NCBI RefSeq assembly: GCF_017165765.1
Contig: NZ_JAFGZD010000012.1
Location: 1-64,000 of the forward strand
Source: Pseudomonas capsici
Lineage (GTDB): Bacteria > Pseudomonadota > Gammaproteobacteria > Pseudomonadales > Pseudomonadaceae
DNA: 64,000 nucleotides
Reading direction: 5' to 3'
The notes below the pieces were generated by a model. It ran no database searches. It had not been told where the DNA came from and was given only the letters and a program-made list of their open reading frames with translations. Below are positions 43,706 through 54,000 of the stretch, in pieces. A program made the position numbers and the translations under genes. How positions within the stretch are numbered: position 1 is the stretch's first letter; each line of letters opens with the position of its first letter.

Positions 43706-44113
43706 TTAGTTGACCTTGACTTGACCGCTGCCATCCAGGCGCGCGGAGAAACTGACCTGGCGCTTGAAACCATCGACTTCCAGCAGGCCTTCGATACTGA
43801 AGGACAGGCGAAGCTGATCGTTGTCGCGCGGCAGGGAAATGACACGCACATTGCTCAGGCGCGGTTCGTAGGCTTCGATGAAGCTTTCGATGGCCAGGCG
43901 TGCCTGACTCAGGGAGTCGTGCAGGCTCAGGCGCATGTCATTGAGATCGGGTAGCCCGTAATCGGACAGCGTTTGCACGCTGCCCGCACGGGTGCTGAGC
44001 ATCTTGGCCAGATGGGCAGCCACGGACGACATGGCGGAGGCCTCGCGGCTCCATCCGACGCGTTGGTCCGCGTCGCCGCTCAGGCGTTCGAAAAGACTGC
44101 CGTATCCGGTCAT
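43706..44113 (-). CDS. tssE: T6SS baseplate protein TssE
   Basis: 135 aa, gp25-like. 'GSLFERL', 'LSDYGLPDLNDMRLSLHDSLSQARLAIESFIEAYEPRLSNVRV' and the following beta strands match the family. Start shortened to the ATG with AAGGAG seven bases upstream. Confidence 0.95.
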   Translation of the reverse strand: MTGYGSLFERLSGDADQRVGWSREASAMSSVAAHLAKMLSTRAGSVQTLSDYGLPDLNDMRLSLHDSLSQARLAIESFIEAYEPRLSNVRVISLPRDNDQLRLSFSIEGLLEVDGFKRQVSFSARLDGSGQVKVN

Positions 44114-44123
44114 GAGTCGCTCC

Positions 44124-45599
44124 TTACTCTTTGTCCAGCTTGCCAACCAGCGACAGGGTGAAATCGGCACCCATGTACTTGAAGTGCGGACGCACGTTCA
44201 GGCTGACGCGGTACCAGCCCGGCTCCCCTTCTACATCGCTGACGATGATCTGGGCAGCGCGCAGCGGACGACGACCACGAACTTCGGCGCTCGGGTTTTC
44301 CTGGTCGGCCACGTACTGGCGGATCCACTTGTTGAGTTCCAGCTCGAGGTCGGTACGCTCTTTCCAGGAACCGAGTTGCTCGCGCTGCAGCACTTTCAGG
44401 TAGTGAGCCAGGCGGTTGACGATCATCATGTACGGCAGTTGGGTGCCGAGCTTGTAGTTCAGCTCTGCCGCCTTGCCTTCTGCGCTGATGCCGAAGAACT
44501 TCGGTTTCTGCACCGAGCTTGCGGAGAAGAACGCCGCGTTGTCGGAGCCTTTGCGCATGGTCAGGGAAATGAAGCCTTCCTCGGCCAGTTCGTATTCACG
44601 ACGGTCGGAAACCAGAACCTCGGTAGGAATCTTGGTTTCGATTTCGCCCATGCTTTCGAAATGGTGCAACGGCAGGTCTTCAACAGCACCGCCGCTCTGC
44701 GGGCCGATGATGTTCGGGCACCAGCGGAACTTGGCGAAACTGTCGGTCAGCTTGGTGCCGAACGCGAAAGCCGTGTTGCCCCACAGGTAGTGCTCGTGGC
44801 TGTTGGCGACGGTTTCCTTGTACACGAACGACTTGACCGGGTTTTCTTCCGGATCGTACGGGTTACGCAGCAGGAAGCGCGGTACGGTCAGGCCAACATA
44901 ACGGGAGTCTTCCGACTCGCGGAAGCTCTGCCATTTGGCGAATTGCGGGCCTTCGAAGTGATCTTTCAGATCCTTGAGGTCCGGCAGACCGGTGAAGCTT
45001 TCCAGGCCGAAGAATTTAGGGCCGGCAGCGGCAATGAACGGCGCGTGGGACATGCAGGCTACGCTGGACACGTACTGCATCAGTTTCACGTCAGGCGAGC
45101 TTGGGGACATGTAGTAGTTGGCGATGATCGCGCCAACCGGCTGTCCACCGAACTGACCGTATTCAGCGGTGTAGATATGCTTGTACAGGCCCGACTGCAT
45201 CACTTCCGGCGAGTCTTCGAAGTCGTCCAGCAGGTCGTCCTTGGAGACGTTGAGGATTTCGATCTTGATGTTTTCGCGGAAGTTGGTGCGGTCGACCAGC
45301 AGTTGCAGACCACGCCAGGACGATTCCAGGGACTGGAAGTCAGGGTGGTGCAGAATTTCGTCCATCTGACGGCTGAGCTTGGCATCGATCTCGGCAATCA
45401 TGCGATCGACCATGGCCTTCTTGACCGGCTCGCCGTTGTTCTGCGGCTTGAGCAGTTCTTCGATAAAGGCCGATACGCCACGCTTGGCGATGTCGTAGGC
45501 TTCGTCGTCCGGGGTCAGACGGGTTTCGGCGATGATGCTGTCGAGAATGCTGTATTCGCCGCTCTCGTTGCTCTTTTGCTGTGCTGCGCTAGTGCTCAT
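44124..45599 (-). CDS. tssC: T6SS sheath large subunit TssC
   Basis: 491 aa, EvpB/VipB family. 'MDEILHHPDFQSLESSWRGLQLLVDRT', 'PVGAIIANYYM', 'YEPEE'-type segments and the C-terminal 'RPLRAAQIIVSDVEGEPGWYRVSLNVRPHFKYMGADFTLSLVGKLDKE' are typical. Forms the contractile sheath with TssB. Confidence 0.97.
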   Translation of the reverse strand: MSTSAAQQKSNESGEYSILDSIIAETRLTPDDEAYDIAKRGVSAFIEELLKPQNNGEPVKKAMVDRMIAEIDAKLSRQMDEILHHPDFQSLESSWRGLQLLVDRTNFRENIKIEILNVSKDDLLDDFEDSPEVMQSGLYKHIYTAEYGQFGGQPVGAIIANYYMSPSSPDVKLMQYVSSVACMSHAPFIAAAGPKFFGLESFTGLPDLKDLKDHFEGPQFAKWQSFRESEDSRYVGLTVPRFLLRNPYDPEENPVKSFVYKETVANSHEHYLWGNTAFAFGTKLTDSFAKFRWCPNIIGPQSGGAVEDLPLHHFESMGEIETKIPTEVLVSDRREYELAEEGFISLTMRKGSDNAAFFSASSVQKPKFFGISAEGKAAELNYKLGTQLPYMMIVNRLAHYLKVLQREQLGSWKERTDLELELNKWIRQYVADQENPSAEVRGRRPLRAAQIIVSDVEGEPGWYRVSLNVRPHFKYMGADFTLSLVGKLDKE

Positions 45600-45627
45600 T
45601 GTGTTGGCTTCCTTGACTGATAGAGGC

Positions 45628-46131
45628 TCAGGCTTTCGGGGCTTCGGCGTTCAGGCCCAGCTCACCGAGTACGCGACCGCGGGATTCGTCGTCGGCGAGA
45701 ACGCCTTCGATGGCTTTGCGGAACGCAGGCGCGTTACCCAGCGGACCTTTGAGGGCCACCAGCGCGTCGCGCAGTTCCATCAGTTTTTTCAACTCGGGCA
45801 CTTGCTCGACCAGACTGGCCGGGTTGAAATCCTTCATCGAGTTGACGCGCAGTTTCACGGCCAGCTCTTCGTTTTCGCTTTCTTCCTGAAGGCGGTTCGG
45901 CACGCTCAATGTCAGACTCAGCTCTTGCTTTGCCAGCACTTCGTCAAACGTCATCTTGTCGATGCTGATCGGCTTGCGATCTTCGATCTTGCGTTCGTCC
46001 TTGCGGTGTGTGTAATCACCGATTGCAAGTAGCTTCAACGGCAGTTCGATCTCTTCCTGTGCACCACCGGTGGCAGGTTTGAAGGTGACGTTGATGCGTT
46101 CCTTGGGGGCTACCGAGCCTTCTTTGGCCAT
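45628..46131 (-). CDS. tssB: T6SS sheath small subunit TssB
   Basis: 167 aa. 'PKERINVTFKPATGGAQEEIELPLKLLAIGDYTHR' and 'NSMKDFNPASLVEQVPEL' are the family signature. Start chosen at MAKEGSVAP with AAGGAG eight bases upstream; 22 codons of the longest frame are dropped. Confidence 0.97.
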   Translation of the reverse strand: MAKEGSVAPKERINVTFKPATGGAQEEIELPLKLLAIGDYTHRKDERKIEDRKPISIDKMTFDEVLAKQELSLTLSVPNRLQEESENEELAVKLRVNSMKDFNPASLVEQVPELKKLMELRDALVALKGPLGNAPAFRKAIEGVLADDESRGRVLGELGLNAEAPKA

Positions 46132-46163
46132 GGCTTTTCTCCTTGCGGTTGTGGCCCTGGGGC

Positions 46164-47720
46164 CTATTCGAGTACCACTTCGAGGTCGAGGTGGCACAGC
46201 CTGCGATAAATCTCTTCCTTGCGTTCACGCACTGCATGGTTCTGCGGCAGCAACTCGCAGCAGCTATGCAGTAAATGCAGCACTTCCAGCGCAAGATCGG
46301 GCTCCCAGGCGTTCAGGCCTGAGTCCTGTAATGTCTGATCGAGTGTTTCGAGCTGAGTCCTGGCCAGTTCATATTTCTTGGCCATGAAGCACAGGCGCGC
46401 GAGCGCGAATTGCCAGAAAAACCGCACACGTCCGCCGTTGGCACTCTGCAGGCCCTGCTTGAGGATCTGCACGGCGGCCTTGAGGCCTTCCTTGCGCAGA
46501 ACCGGCATGACGTCTTCGAGGGCTTTCTCCCAGGCAGGCTGGGTGTCGGCGACTTCAACCTTGCGCGGCGCACTTGCAGTCTGCAGGTGCGGCATGACAT
46601 TGGCGCTGATCCAGGCGCGTGTATTCGGGTCGGCAAAGGGCGCGCCGTCGTGGAAACGCAATTCGATAATCCCCGGCAGCCGCTGGATCAACAGCGCAAA
46701 GTGGATTTCCACTTCGCGCATGGCCAGCTCGGCGTTAAGGGCTTGCAGACATTCCCAGACCATCCGCTGACCATCGAACCAGAATGGCGCCTTTGCCAGA
46801 CTGGCCTCCAGCTCCACCAGCAGATCGGCGTATTTGCCCTGGTCGTAACGATCCTGATAGGCCTTGAGCTTGTCCGTCGGAAGTCCGCGCAGCGCAGTGA
46901 TTTGTTCGGCATTGCGCTCAGGCACCGCATCGATCGGCAGCCACAGCAGCGTGCGACTGAGGCGCAAGGCACGCAGGTCACTGGCTTTCTGCTTGAGCCA
47001 CCAGGCGCACAGCGGGCGAGCGTTTTCCTGCTGGGCGCGCAGGGCCTTGTGTGCTTCCTTCTCGTTGTCGATCGGCGCACCGGGTGTGAACAACTGGGTA
47101 GCGGCCTGCTTTACCTGCGCAACCGCGGCTCCCACTACGCCAGGTTCCGGCTGGTTGTCGGCAGCGCGCTGAACCATGCTTTTCAGGCGACGGGAAAGCG
47201 GTAACAGCAGCGGTGCATCATCGCCCAGGTGTTTGGTGCACGCATTATCGAGGCCTTCAAGGTGCTCGACCATGCGACGGAACAGCGGCAGTTGCTCCTT
47301 GATGGCGACGTTTTCGTTCAACACCTGTTCGAGACGCGATACCAGCCAGCTGATGCCAGCGGCACGAGTACGAGCCTTGCTCGGGTAAACCTCAGGCCAG
47401 TGGTGCTCGCAAAGGTGGTGTAAAAGCCCGAGGCCTGCCAACAGCCCCTGGAAGGATTCACGTTGATAAAGGGACCATGTCAGCCAGGCTCCTACGCGCA
47501 AATCCTTTGATTGGGTGCGAAGGAGAGCTTCACTGTTTTCGCGAATTTTCAGCCAGTCGATCTGACCGCTTTCGTGCATGGACTGGGCTTTGTTCAGCTC
47601 GCCTTCCAGAGCCTCGTACTCAATTGAAAAGCGAACGTCCTCCCCCGCAAAACTTTCGGTCGATACCGGTGTTTTTGCGAGTTCAAGGTAATGAGCTGAA
47701 AGCTTACTTGAATAGGACAT
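46164..47720 (-). CDS. tssA: T6SS tail assembly protein TssA
   Basis: 518 aa. N-terminal ImpA domain ('LRVGAWLTWSLYQRESFQGLLAGLGLLHHLCEHHWPEVYP') and a long helical C-terminal part. First gene of the operon. AAGG about eight bases upstream. Confidence 0.93.
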   Translation of the reverse strand: MSYSSKLSAHYLELAKTPVSTESFAGEDVRFSIEYEALEGELNKAQSMHESGQIDWLKIRENSEALLRTQSKDLRVGAWLTWSLYQRESFQGLLAGLGLLHHLCEHHWPEVYPSKARTRAAGISWLVSRLEQVLNENVAIKEQLPLFRRMVEHLEGLDNACTKHLGDDAPLLLPLSRRLKSMVQRAADNQPEPGVVGAAVAQVKQAATQLFTPGAPIDNEKEAHKALRAQQENARPLCAWWLKQKASDLRALRLSRTLLWLPIDAVPERNAEQITALRGLPTDKLKAYQDRYDQGKYADLLVELEASLAKAPFWFDGQRMVWECLQALNAELAMREVEIHFALLIQRLPGIIELRFHDGAPFADPNTRAWISANVMPHLQTASAPRKVEVADTQPAWEKALEDVMPVLRKEGLKAAVQILKQGLQSANGGRVRFFWQFALARLCFMAKKYELARTQLETLDQTLQDSGLNAWEPDLALEVLHLLHSCCELLPQNHAVRERKEEIYRRLCHLDLEVVLE

Positions 47721-47853
47721 CCATGACCTTCAATTACGATCACATCCGGTGTAGCCATTACAACGGTAATGGCATAAGGCAACACGAAGTGGTAGCGAAC
47801 CCCTGTTCTTATTGAGAATCGCACCTTCTGAGGGCGTGGATCTTACTCACGGT

Positions 47854-47952
47854 GATGGCCACTAGCAAGCACTTAAACATCGGGAAGAAACTTCTTTATG
47901 CTTTTTAGGAAAATTCTTAAATCGCGAGAACTAATGATATCAATATGATGTC
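47854..47952. repeat. Two-ended repeat, unit 1
   Basis: 99 bp. It begins with GATGGCCACTAGCAAGCA and ends with a 25-bp block (47928-47952) that contains TGATATCAATATGATGTC. Both ends recur in unit 2; the middle does not. Confidence 0.8.
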
Positions 47953-48070
47953 CTACGCTTTCGCCCCAGCCCTGCTGGCGCTGGGCGAAACCCCATAAGG
48001 AGCAGCAATCCCGCTGACATGCCCCTCCAGCCGCTCCCCACTCTTACAGCATGAAAAACCCATCCAGGAT

Positions 48071-48167
48071 GATGGCCATTAGCAATCATCTATATATCAA
48101 CATCTGCCCCTTTCATTGACGCAGATATATTCATACTTATGGGAACTAATGATATCAATATGATGTC
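48071..48167. repeat. Two-ended repeat, unit 2
   Basis: 97 bp. It begins with GATGGCCATTAGCAATCA (18 of 22 identical to unit 1) and ends with the same 25-bp block, here at 48143-48167, with no mismatch to unit 1. The offset between units is 215-217 bp. Confidence 0.8.
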
Positions 48168-48338
48168 GCACATATCCCGGCACTTGGTCAGACATACATG
48201 AAACAGAGCTCTGTAGTTATGACAAAGTGTTACACCCTGATGAATACATACATATGAGTGTCAATGAAAGATCAATATCAGGGTAACCCGGAGTGCGGCT
48301 AAGGCATTTCCCCAATGGCAACTGCAAAGAAGGTATGA

Positions 48339-48364
48339 CATTGCCACCGAACTTCGTGGCAATG
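48339..48364. repeat. Inverted repeat
   Basis: CATTGCCAC / GTGGCAATG, perfect 9-bp stem with an 8-nt loop. No T-run follows on either strand. It lies in the T6SS leader, 95 bases after the end of the SMP-30-like gene. Confidence 0.5.
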
Positions 48365-48458
48365 CCTCTGGAAAGGGGAGCAAAGACGGGATGATGGTGT
48401 GGATGACGGGAGCCAACGGCAAGGCATGAACCAGGCCCTGCCCATTGACGATTCCGGA

Positions 48459-49463
48459 TTATTCCTGGCTGCCGCCAACCAGCGTCTGCACCCTCAAGAC
48501 CTTGTTGCCTGCCGTCACGTAAGCCCAGTGCTGTGAGCCCGTAGAGCAGAATGCAAGGTTGCCGGTATCCTCTGAAGCCACCAGTAATTTCCCCAGCAAT
48601 TCGCCTTTTGGCGAGAACACCTGGATACCTTCTTTACTGCTGCTCCAGAGATTGCCCTTGGCGTCGACCTTGAGACCATCCGGGATACCCGGAGTGATTT
48701 CGGCAAATGTCCGGCCATTGCTCAGTGCGCCATTGTGAACCTGATAGACCATGACCCTGTGGGCCAGCTTCGGGTTCTTGAAGTCGTGGGCCAGTTGCGA
48801 GTCGGCCACGTAGAGCAGGCTTTGATCGGGCGAAAAGGCCAGGCCATTGGGTGAGTGAAGGCCTGGTGTCTTGAGGCGGGTCAGTTCCTTGAGCTGCGGG
48901 TTGTAGCGATACAGGTACTCACCGCCCTGCTCCGGCTTTCCTCCGTAACTCTCTGCCTTGTTCAGGACGCCAAAGGTCGGATCGCTGAACCAGATATGGC
49001 CGCGCTTGTCGACGATGACATCGTTTGGACTGTTCAGGCGTTTGCCCCTGTATCTCTCGACCAGGGTTTGCCATTTGCCATCTTTTTCCTGACGCACGAT
49101 TGCACGTTCGCCATGGGAGGCCGCAACTACGCGGCCTTCGGCATCCATCGCCCGTCCATTCTGAAAATGAGCAGGGTCCAGCAAAGTCGTGACGCCACTT
49201 TTCTCGTCCCAGCTCATGACCTTGTTCGCCTTGACGTCACTCCAGAGCAGGCGACCATCGGGCAGGCACAGCGGACCTTCTGCCCACTTTGCACCCTCGG
49301 TGAGCGTTTCCACCTTCGCATCAGGCGCGACAAGTGTGGAAAACGCAGGGGTTGTGGCAACCACTGTCATGGGCGAAGCCGCGTTCGCTGCCATGATCTG
49401 GCCGGTTGCCAGGAGTGAGCTGCCCAACAGCAGCAGGGACGCTCTCTTTCGTAATTGCCGCAT
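48459..49463 (-). CDS. Exported SMP-30/gluconolactonase-like beta-propeller protein
   Basis: 334 aa with a signal peptide (ASLLLLGSSLLATGQIMAANA). SMP-30/strictosidine synthase-type repeats: 'EGPLCLPDGRLLWSDVKANKVMSWD', 'LNSPNDVIVDKRGHIWFSDPTFG', 'HSPNGLAFSPDQSLLYVADS', 'IPDGLKVDAKGNLW'. The metal-binding Glu, Asn and Asp of the propeller are present. Probably a periplasmic lactonase; substrate unknown. A homologue of this type is common in pseudomonads. Confidence 0.88.
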   Translation of the reverse strand: MRQLRKRASLLLLGSSLLATGQIMAANAASPMTVVATTPAFSTLVAPDAKVETLTEGAKWAEGPLCLPDGRLLWSDVKANKVMSWDEKSGVTTLLDPAHFQNGRAMDAEGRVVAASHGERAIVRQEKDGKWQTLVERYRGKRLNSPNDVIVDKRGHIWFSDPTFGVLNKAESYGGKPEQGGEYLYRYNPQLKELTRLKTPGLHSPNGLAFSPDQSLLYVADSQLAHDFKNPKLAHRVMVYQVHNGALSNGRTFAEITPGIPDGLKVDAKGNLWSSSKEGIQVFSPKGELLGKLLVASEDTGNLAFCSTGSQHWAYVTAGNKVLRVQTLVGGSQE

Positions 49464-49536
49464 ATTCCGTCCTTATATGAAGATACGTACGAGGCTGGTT
49501 TGACGGTAATCGGCGGTCGAAGTTTATTCCCTGTGT

Positions 49537-51033
49537 TCATTGACTGCGCAACAGCTTCCAGACGGCGATGCTCACCAGGCCGATCAGGGCCGCAGCCGCG
49601 AGCAGAACCAGGCTGTGCGAGGCGCTGAAAGCCTGCTTGCCAGCCAGAACGAGTTGCTGTGCCTGATGCCCGCCTACCGCCTTTGCCGCCATCATCGTTT
49701 CGCCGATCGAGCGCCCAGCTGTTTCGGCAATGTTCGGTGGCAAGTCATCCGGCAGACGAATCGATCTTTCGTAGCTGGACGTCAGCAGAATTCCAAAGAC
49801 AGTAATCCCCAGCCCGGAGCCAAGATCGTAGCTTGTCGCTTCCAGAGCGCCTGCCGAACCGGCTTTCTCGACAGGGGTATTGCTCATGATGGCGACCGAA
49901 GAAGCGGTCATGCCAACGCTGAGTGACAGCCCGAGTGTCGCCAGTATGAAAATGACTATCACACCGTTGCTGTCCAGGTCTGCAAACGCCAGCCCCAGCA
50001 GCGATCCGGCAGAAATCAACAGGGAAAAGCTCGCGACCCGTCTCAACCCGGTCGCCTGAAGAATCATGCCTGCCAGTGGCCCGCCGACTGCGGAGCCGAT
50101 CATCAACGGCAACATGAAAATGCCGGCTTCCAGAGGTGTCTGCCCAAGCACGAATTGCAGTTCCTGGGCGAGCATCAGTTCAACCCCGGCAAGCGCTCCC
50201 ATGACCACCAGCGACATGACAACGCCTGCGCTGATAGCAGGGACAGAGAACAGACTCAAATCGAGCATCGGATCGGGTGAGCGCAGTTGCTTGCGGGCAA
50301 ACCAGCACAGCATCAGGATGCCGAATGCCAGAAAGATGATCGTCATCAACAGGGAACTGCCCGTCCTGAAAGCCGACTTCAGGCCATATACCGTTGCCAT
50401 GATGCCGAGTATCAGAATCAGGGCCTGGCCTATTGGCCACTTTCCCGTAGTGCCTGCCGATAGCAGACGAACAGGGATATAGGCCTTGACCAGAGGGATG
50501 ACAAAAAGCATCACCGGCACGTTCACCAGGAATACCGCCCCCCACCAGAAATGCTCGAGCAGCGCACCGCCAGCCAGCGGTCCCAGGGCTGCGCCTGCAG
50601 AAGCCACAGCGCCCCAGATGCCCAGGGCCATGGCTCGCTCACCTTCATCTTCGAAAGTCTGGCGCACGATGGCCAGGGTGCATGGCATGACCATGGCAGC
50701 GCCAAAAGCCATGAACGCCCGTGCTCCGATCAGGGCCTCGGCACTTGGCGCAAATGCGGCAAGAACCGAACCGCTACAGAAGATGCCAAGCCCAAGCAGT
50801 AACATGCGCCGATGGCCGACTCTGTCAGCGAGTGTTCCCATGGGAATCAGCAGACTGGCCATCAGCAGCGGATAGATATCGATGATCCACAGAACCTCGG
50901 TGCCGGTTGCCTGCAGGGCAATGGAAAGCGAGGGGACTGCCACGTGAAGAATGGTCAGATCCAGCACGATCGGCAGGAAAGCCATCATGACCGCCAGCAA
51001 CACCAGCCAGCGGTTTAAAGTTCTACCCGACAA
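49537..51033 (-). CDS. MFS exporter, DHA2 (14-TM) family, SmvA/QacA-like
   Basis: 498 aa, 14 hydrophobic segments. 'LADRVGHRRMLLLG' is the A motif between TM2 and TM3, 'GAALGPLAGGALLEHFWWGAVFLVNVPV' is motif C, both typical of drug:H+ antiporters. The frame begins with TTG at 51033 after AAAGG; no ATG keeps the first membrane segment intact, so TTG is the likely start. Probably exports cationic biocides or a small product. Confidence 0.88.
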   Translation of the reverse strand: MSGRTLNRWLVLLAVMMAFLPIVLDLTILHVAVPSLSIALQATGTEVLWIIDIYPLLMASLLIPMGTLADRVGHRRMLLLGLGIFCSGSVLAAFAPSAEALIGARAFMAFGAAMVMPCTLAIVRQTFEDEGERAMALGIWGAVASAGAALGPLAGGALLEHFWWGAVFLVNVPVMLFVIPLVKAYIPVRLLSAGTTGKWPIGQALILILGIMATVYGLKSAFRTGSSLLMTIIFLAFGILMLCWFARKQLRSPDPMLDLSLFSVPAISAGVVMSLVVMGALAGVELMLAQELQFVLGQTPLEAGIFMLPLMIGSAVGGPLAGMILQATGLRRVASFSLLISAGSLLGLAFADLDSNGVIVIFILATLGLSLSVGMTASSVAIMSNTPVEKAGSAGALEATSYDLGSGLGITVFGILLTSSYERSIRLPDDLPPNIAETAGRSIGETMMAAKAVGGHQAQQLVLAGKQAFSASHSLVLLAAAALIGLVSIAVWKLLRSQ

Positions 51034-51086
51034 GACAGGTCATCCTTTTTTCAATACAGCATCACGAAAAAATACTCGGTCGACCT

Positions 51087-54000
51087 TTATGCTTCACCAG
51101 CCGAACCGCGCCGGGCTCTCTCTCGCAGTCCCATGATCAGAACGAAAAACACCGGTACGAAAAGCACTGCCAGTGTTGCCGTGAGCATGCCGCCCATGAC
51201 GCCGGTGCCGATAGCCTGCTGACCTGCCGAGCTGGCCCCCGAGGCGAATACCAGGGGCACAACGCCGAAAATGAATGCCAGGGATGTCATGACAATGGGC
51301 CGCAGACGCAGACGGGCCGCCCGAATACTGGCCTCGACCCTGCTCATGCCCTGAGCATGCAGAGTCGTGGCGAACTCAATGATCAGGATGGCATTCTTTG
51401 CCGAGAGCCCGATGATGGTGATCAGCCCGACCTTGAAGAACACGTCATTGGGCATACCGCGCAAGGTGACTGCCAGCACGGCACCGATAATCCCGAGAGG
51501 CACCACCATCAGGACTGCGGCAGGAATCGCCCAGCTTTCATAGAGTGCCGCCAGACAGAGAAACACCACCAGCATCGAAAGCCCGAGCAGCAGCGACACC
51601 TGGCCACCGGATATGCGCTCCTGCAAGGAAAGTCCTGACCACTGTAGGGCAAACCCTGATGGCAGCCCCGAAGCCAGACGCTCCATTTCCTCGATGGCAT
51701 CACCGGTGCTGTATCCCGGCGAAGGCTCGCCGGACAGGCTGAGCGCCTGATAGCCATTGTATCGAGTGAGCTGCGCCGGTCCTCTTGTCCAATGGATGCT
51801 GGCGAATGCCGAAACAGGCACCATGTGTCCCTGGCGATTCCTGACCTCCAGACGCAAAAGGTCTTCAACCTGTTGCCGGTGATCTCCCTCGCTTTGCACG
51901 ATCACCTGCTGCATGCGGCCAAGATTCGGGAAATCGTTGACGTAGGCCGAACCCAGCGAGGTCGACAGCACGCTGGCGATATCCGAGAAGGCAACCCCCA
52001 TAGCATGGGCCTGCAGGCGATCCACTTCGATATTCACTTGCGGGTTTTCTGCCAGAGAGGCTTCGCGCACGTTTTGCAGGATCGGACTTTGGCCGGCTTT
52101 GCTCAGCAGCTCATCACGGGCTCTCTGCAATGCCTCATTGCCTTGTGAGCCTCGATCCTGCAGCCACACTTCAAAACCACCCGATGTACCCAGGCCTTCT
52201 ACAGGCGGTGGCAGCAGACTGAAGACCATGGCGTCCTTGAGCCCTGAAAAGGCTGCCGTTGCCCGGTCGGCAATGGATTGCGCGGAATCCTGTGCGGCTC
52301 GCCTGGACCAGTCCTTGAGCGTTGTAAAAGCGAGCGCAGCATTCTGCCCGCTACCGGAAAAGCTGAAACCGAGAATCATCACGGTATTGGCGATACCCGC
52401 TTCCTGGCTATTGTGTGCTTCGATCTGCCTGGCCACTTCAATGGTGCGTTGCTGGCTGGCCCCCGGTGGCAACTGAATATCAGTGATGGTGTAACCCTGA
52501 TCCTCCATTGGCAGGAACGATGACGGCAGGCGGGCAAACAGCAGCCCCATGATCCCGATCAGCAAGAGAAAGATCGCCATATAGCGTCCAATCCGGCCTA
52601 CTGCTTTGCTCACCAGATTTTCGTAGCTTTGACTGACTTGCTCGAAACGCCGATTGAACCAGCCGAAAAACCCTTTCTTTTCGTGATGAGCGTTCGCCGG
52701 TATCGGCTTGAGCATGGTGGCGCACAGAGCCGGTGTCAGGCTCAGGGCCAGAAACGCCGAGAACACGATGGCCACGGCCATGGAAATCGAAAACTGCTGA
52801 TAGATCACTCCCACTGAGCCAGACATGAATGCCATGGGAATGAATACCGCTGTCAGCACCAGGGTTATTCCGATGATGGCACTGCTGATTTCCTCCATGG
52901 CCTTGCGAGTGGCCTGCCTGGGCGACAGTCCTTCCTGGGCCATCAACCGCTCGACGTTCTCCACCACCACAATCGCATCGTCCACCAGGATGCCGATGGC
53001 CAGCACCATGCCGAACAGCGTCAGCACGTTGATCGAAAAGCCGAGCACATACATCACGGCGAAGGTCCCCATCAAGGCGACAGGCACCACAAGGGCTGGA
53101 ATCAGGGTGTAGCGGATATTCTGCAGAAACACGAACATCACGATAAACACCAGCACCATGGCTTCGATCAGGGTATGAATGACCTTGGTGATCGAGACCT
53201 TCACAAACGGAGAGGTGTCATAGGGAATGTCGTACTTCACACCTGCCGGAAAGTAACGCGAAAGCTCGTCGAGCTTCTGTTGCACCAGGGTCGCGGTATT
53301 CATCGCATTGGCTGCCGGCGCCAGTTGCACACCAACGGCCACCGAGGCCTTGCCATCCAGACGGGTTGCGAAATTGTAGCTCTGGGCACCGACCTCGACC
53401 CGGGCCACATCGCCGATGGTCACGGTTGAGCCGTTGGTGTTCGACTTGAGCACAATGGCGGCAAATTCCTGGGGCGTACTCAACTGCCCCTTGACCATGA
53501 CGGTAGCGGTCAACTCCTGATCGGTCGAGGATGGCAAATCACCAATGCTTCCAGCCGAAACCTGAACGTTCTGCTCGGCAATGGCCTGGCTGACATCAGC
53601 CGGCGTCAGGTTGAAAGCCACCAGTTTCTGCGGATCGATCCAGATTCGCATGGCGCGCTCGGAGCCGAACAGTTGGGCCTTGCCCACCCCTTTCAGGCGT
53701 TTGACCTCGGTGATCACGTTGCGCGTCAGATAATCGCTCAATGCAATTTCATCCAGACGACCGTCCATGGAAGTCAGTGTCGCGATCATCAGGAATCCGG
53801 CGGAGATTTCTTCCAGCTGGAGCCCCTGCTGGCTGACCGCACGTGGCAGACGCGGCTCGATGACTTTCAGGCGGTTCTGCACATCGACCTTGGCCAGCTC
53901 GGGGTTGGTGCCCGGCTCAAAGGTAATGGTCATGGTCGCCGTGCCCTGGCTGCTGCTGGAACTGAAATACAGCAAATTATTCACGCCGTTCAGTTCCTGC

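Larger units (their letters stand above)
47721..48458. promoter_or_regulatory. T6SS leader region with repeated motifs
   Basis: 738 bases without a gene between the SMP-30-like gene and tssA, where the T6SS promoter must lie. It holds two repeat units (separate entries) and a 9-bp inverted repeat. I did not find a -24/-12 promoter in the tssA direction. Confidence 0.6.

Noticed and set aside
47854..48167. CRISPR-like or transposon repeats
   Set aside because: Only two units, long and unequal, with no spacer pattern, no terminal inverted repeats and no transposase nearby.
47721..48458. Sigma-54 (-24/-12) promoter before tssA
   Set aside because: No GG-N10-GC pair with proper flanks in the tssA direction; the best stretch lacks the -24 GG.
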